Positions 5,493 to 6,175 of a DNA stretch of 6,175 nucleotides are shown one piece after another. Both the position numbers and the translations under genes were made by a program. This stretch comes from a bacterium (GTDB lineage: Bacteria; Oederibacteriota; PGYV01; DSBP01). The stretch covers positions 1 to 6,175 of the forward strand of contig DSBP01000075.1 of NCBI GenBank assembly GCA_011049465.1, given 5' to 3'. The notes beneath the pieces were generated by a model. That model made no database searches, was not told the origin of the DNA, and saw only the letters and a program-made list of their open reading frames with translations. Position 1 is the stretch's first letter; every line of letters begins with the position of its first letter.

Positions 5493-5533
5493 CAATTCGC
5501 AATTTTGCATTGACAATGCAAAATTGCGAATTG
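5493..5533. repeat. Perfect 41-bp palindrome upstream of the FAD dehydrogenase gene
   Basis: Two exactly complementary 20-bp arms (5493-5512 and 5514-5533) flank a single A. The centre reads TTGACA on the plus strand (5510-5515), a consensus -35 hexamer, and the minus strand leaves the palindrome with TTGACT. No convincing -10 is found at the right distance; 5535-5540, TCTTAT, after 19 bases is the best. It could be an operator with cruciform-forming symmetry, a REP or MITE-like insertion, or a hairpin in the leader of the downstream gene. It lacks a T-run, so it is not an ordinary terminator. Confidence 0.8.
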
Positions 5534-5539
5534 TTCTTA

Positions 5540-5567
5540 TTGCGCGCTTCCTAAAGAAAACAATACT
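5540..5567 (+). promoter_or_regulatory. Weak candidate promoter for the FAD dehydrogenase gene
   Basis: TTGCGC (5540-5545) and AATACT (5562-5567) are 16 bases apart and would give a leader of about 28 bases before the ATG at 5602. The -10 matches only four of six positions. If real, it lies immediately downstream of the 41-bp palindrome. Confidence 0.3.
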
Positions 5568-5601
5568 TTACTTTTTTCACCTTCAAAGGCAGAATATATT
5601 C

Positions 5602-6175
5602 ATGAAAAACTCTTACGACGTCATAATCATCGGCTCGGGGATTGTCGGCTCGCTTACTGCGAGGTACCTCTCCCGTTATGAGCTGTCAATACTGGTAATT
5701 GAGAAGGAAATTGACGTGGGCATGTGCCCTTCTTCAGCCAACTCAGCCATAATACACGCGGGATATGACCCGAAACCCGGGACCTTAAAGGCGAAAATGA
5801 ACGCCGAGGGCAACAGGCTGTGGCATGAACTCGCGCCGGAACTGGGGATTGCATATAAAAAAACCGGCTCCCTTGTTGTCTCTTTCGGCCCCAAAGACGC
5901 CGAAAAACTCACCGAGCTGCATGAGCAGGGGCTGGCAAATAATATTCCGGGCATAAGAATCATGGAGAGAGACGAACTGATGAAGCAGGAGCCGCTCCTG
6001 AACCCCGATGCGCAGGCAGCGCTTTATGCTCCTGAAGCGGCTGTGCTTGACCCTTTTGGCGCTGTGCTTGCCGCGGCTGAGAACGCTGTCACAAACGGGG
6101 TTGATTATTTGTTCGAGACATCCTTTGAAGGCTTCATATTCGACGGCAAACGGATAACCGGAGTAATAACAAACA
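5602..6175 (+). CDS. FAD-dependent glycerol-3-phosphate dehydrogenase, GlpA-type (partial, 3' end outside)
   Basis: The visible 191 codons are the N-terminal part of a DAO-family flavoenzyme, probably oxidising sn-glycerol-3-phosphate to dihydroxyacetone phosphate at or near the membrane. An N-terminal dinucleotide-binding fold shows Gly-Ser-Gly-Ile-Val-Gly at 11-16 and the ribose-binding Glu34. The segment Ser-Ser-Ala-Asn-Ser-Ala-Ile-Ile-His-Ala-Gly-Tyr-Asp (44-56), then Lys-Pro-Gly-Thr-Leu-Lys-Ala-Lys, is characteristic of the stand-alone GlpA-like proteins of anaerobes. The related L-2-hydroxyglutarate oxidases share part of it and are the main alternative. The presence of glpK on the same strand favours the glycerol-3-phosphate role. 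The ATG at 5602 starts just before the fold; its ribosome-binding site (AAAGGCAG) is weak and distant. The C-terminal part, which in this family may carry a BFD-like iron-sulfur domain, is beyond the window. Confidence 0.85.
   Translation, partial: MKNSYDVIIIGSGIVGSLTARYLSRYELSILVIEKEIDVGMCPSSANSAIIHAGYDPKPGTLKAKMNAEGNRLWHELAPELGIAYKKTGSLVVSFGPKDAEKLTELHEQGLANNIPGIRIMERDELMKQEPLLNPDAQAALYAPEAAVLDPFGAVLAAAENAVTNGVDYLFETSFEGFIFDGKRITGVITN

Noticed and set aside
5654..5963. Two minus-strand open frames inside the dehydrogenase gene
   Set aside because: Both are antisense to a well-supported conserved flavoprotein frame and have no plausible translation start context.
1..6175. CRISPR arrays, tRNA or rRNA genes, prophage or transposase genes
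   Set aside because: No regularly spaced repeats, cloverleaf, rRNA-like sequence or transposase/integrase motifs were seen on either strand.

Overview
The window reads as a chromosomal segment from a diderm (Gram-negative-type) bacterium. Two genes encode clear lipoprotein signal peptides, sigma70-type promoters are easy to recognise, and base composition is moderate. The only metabolic theme is glycerol or glycerol-3-phosphate use. I cannot name the lineage. The proline/threonine-rich linker, the NHL-repeat lipoprotein and the REP-like intergenic palindromes would fit an environmental anaerobe, but that is inference.

Layout, left to right. (1) 45-1203, minus strand: an SGNH/GDSL-family lipoprotein esterase in two reading frames, split by one extra base in an A/T run at 281-285. 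(2) 1204-1649: an intergenic region with the promoter of that gene, three 12-bp tandem units, an inverted pair of GTAG-headed REP-like hairpins, a third hairpin of the same 7-4-7 shape, and a 20-bp sequence that also forms the first 20 bases of the window. (3) 1650-3167, plus strand: an intact glycerol kinase (glpK). (4) 3205-3369, minus strand: a 54-aa HicB-like antitoxin-type protein with its own promoter and no visible HicA. (5) 3589-5223, minus strand: a two-gene operon of a TPR/membrane protein followed by an NHL beta-propeller lipoprotein. The second gene is broken into two frames by one missing base in a G/C run at 4319-4324. (6) 5224-5601: a divergent intergenic region with a near-consensus promoter, two GC-rich hairpins, a possible 38-codon ORF and a perfect 41-bp palindrome. 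(7) 5602 to the window end, plus strand: the N-terminal 191 codons of a GlpA-type FAD-dependent glycerol-3-phosphate dehydrogenase.

Glycerol kinase makes glycerol-3-phosphate, and the FAD enzyme at the right edge probably oxidises it to dihydroxyacetone phosphate. The two genes share a strand but are separated by 2.4 kb of opposite-strand envelope genes, so they cannot form a simple operon here. The most notable observations are the two homopolymer frameshifts, both in predicted surface lipoproteins, the REP-type repeat cluster, and the perfect palindrome upstream of the dehydrogenase. I did not find a convincing new multi-gene system.
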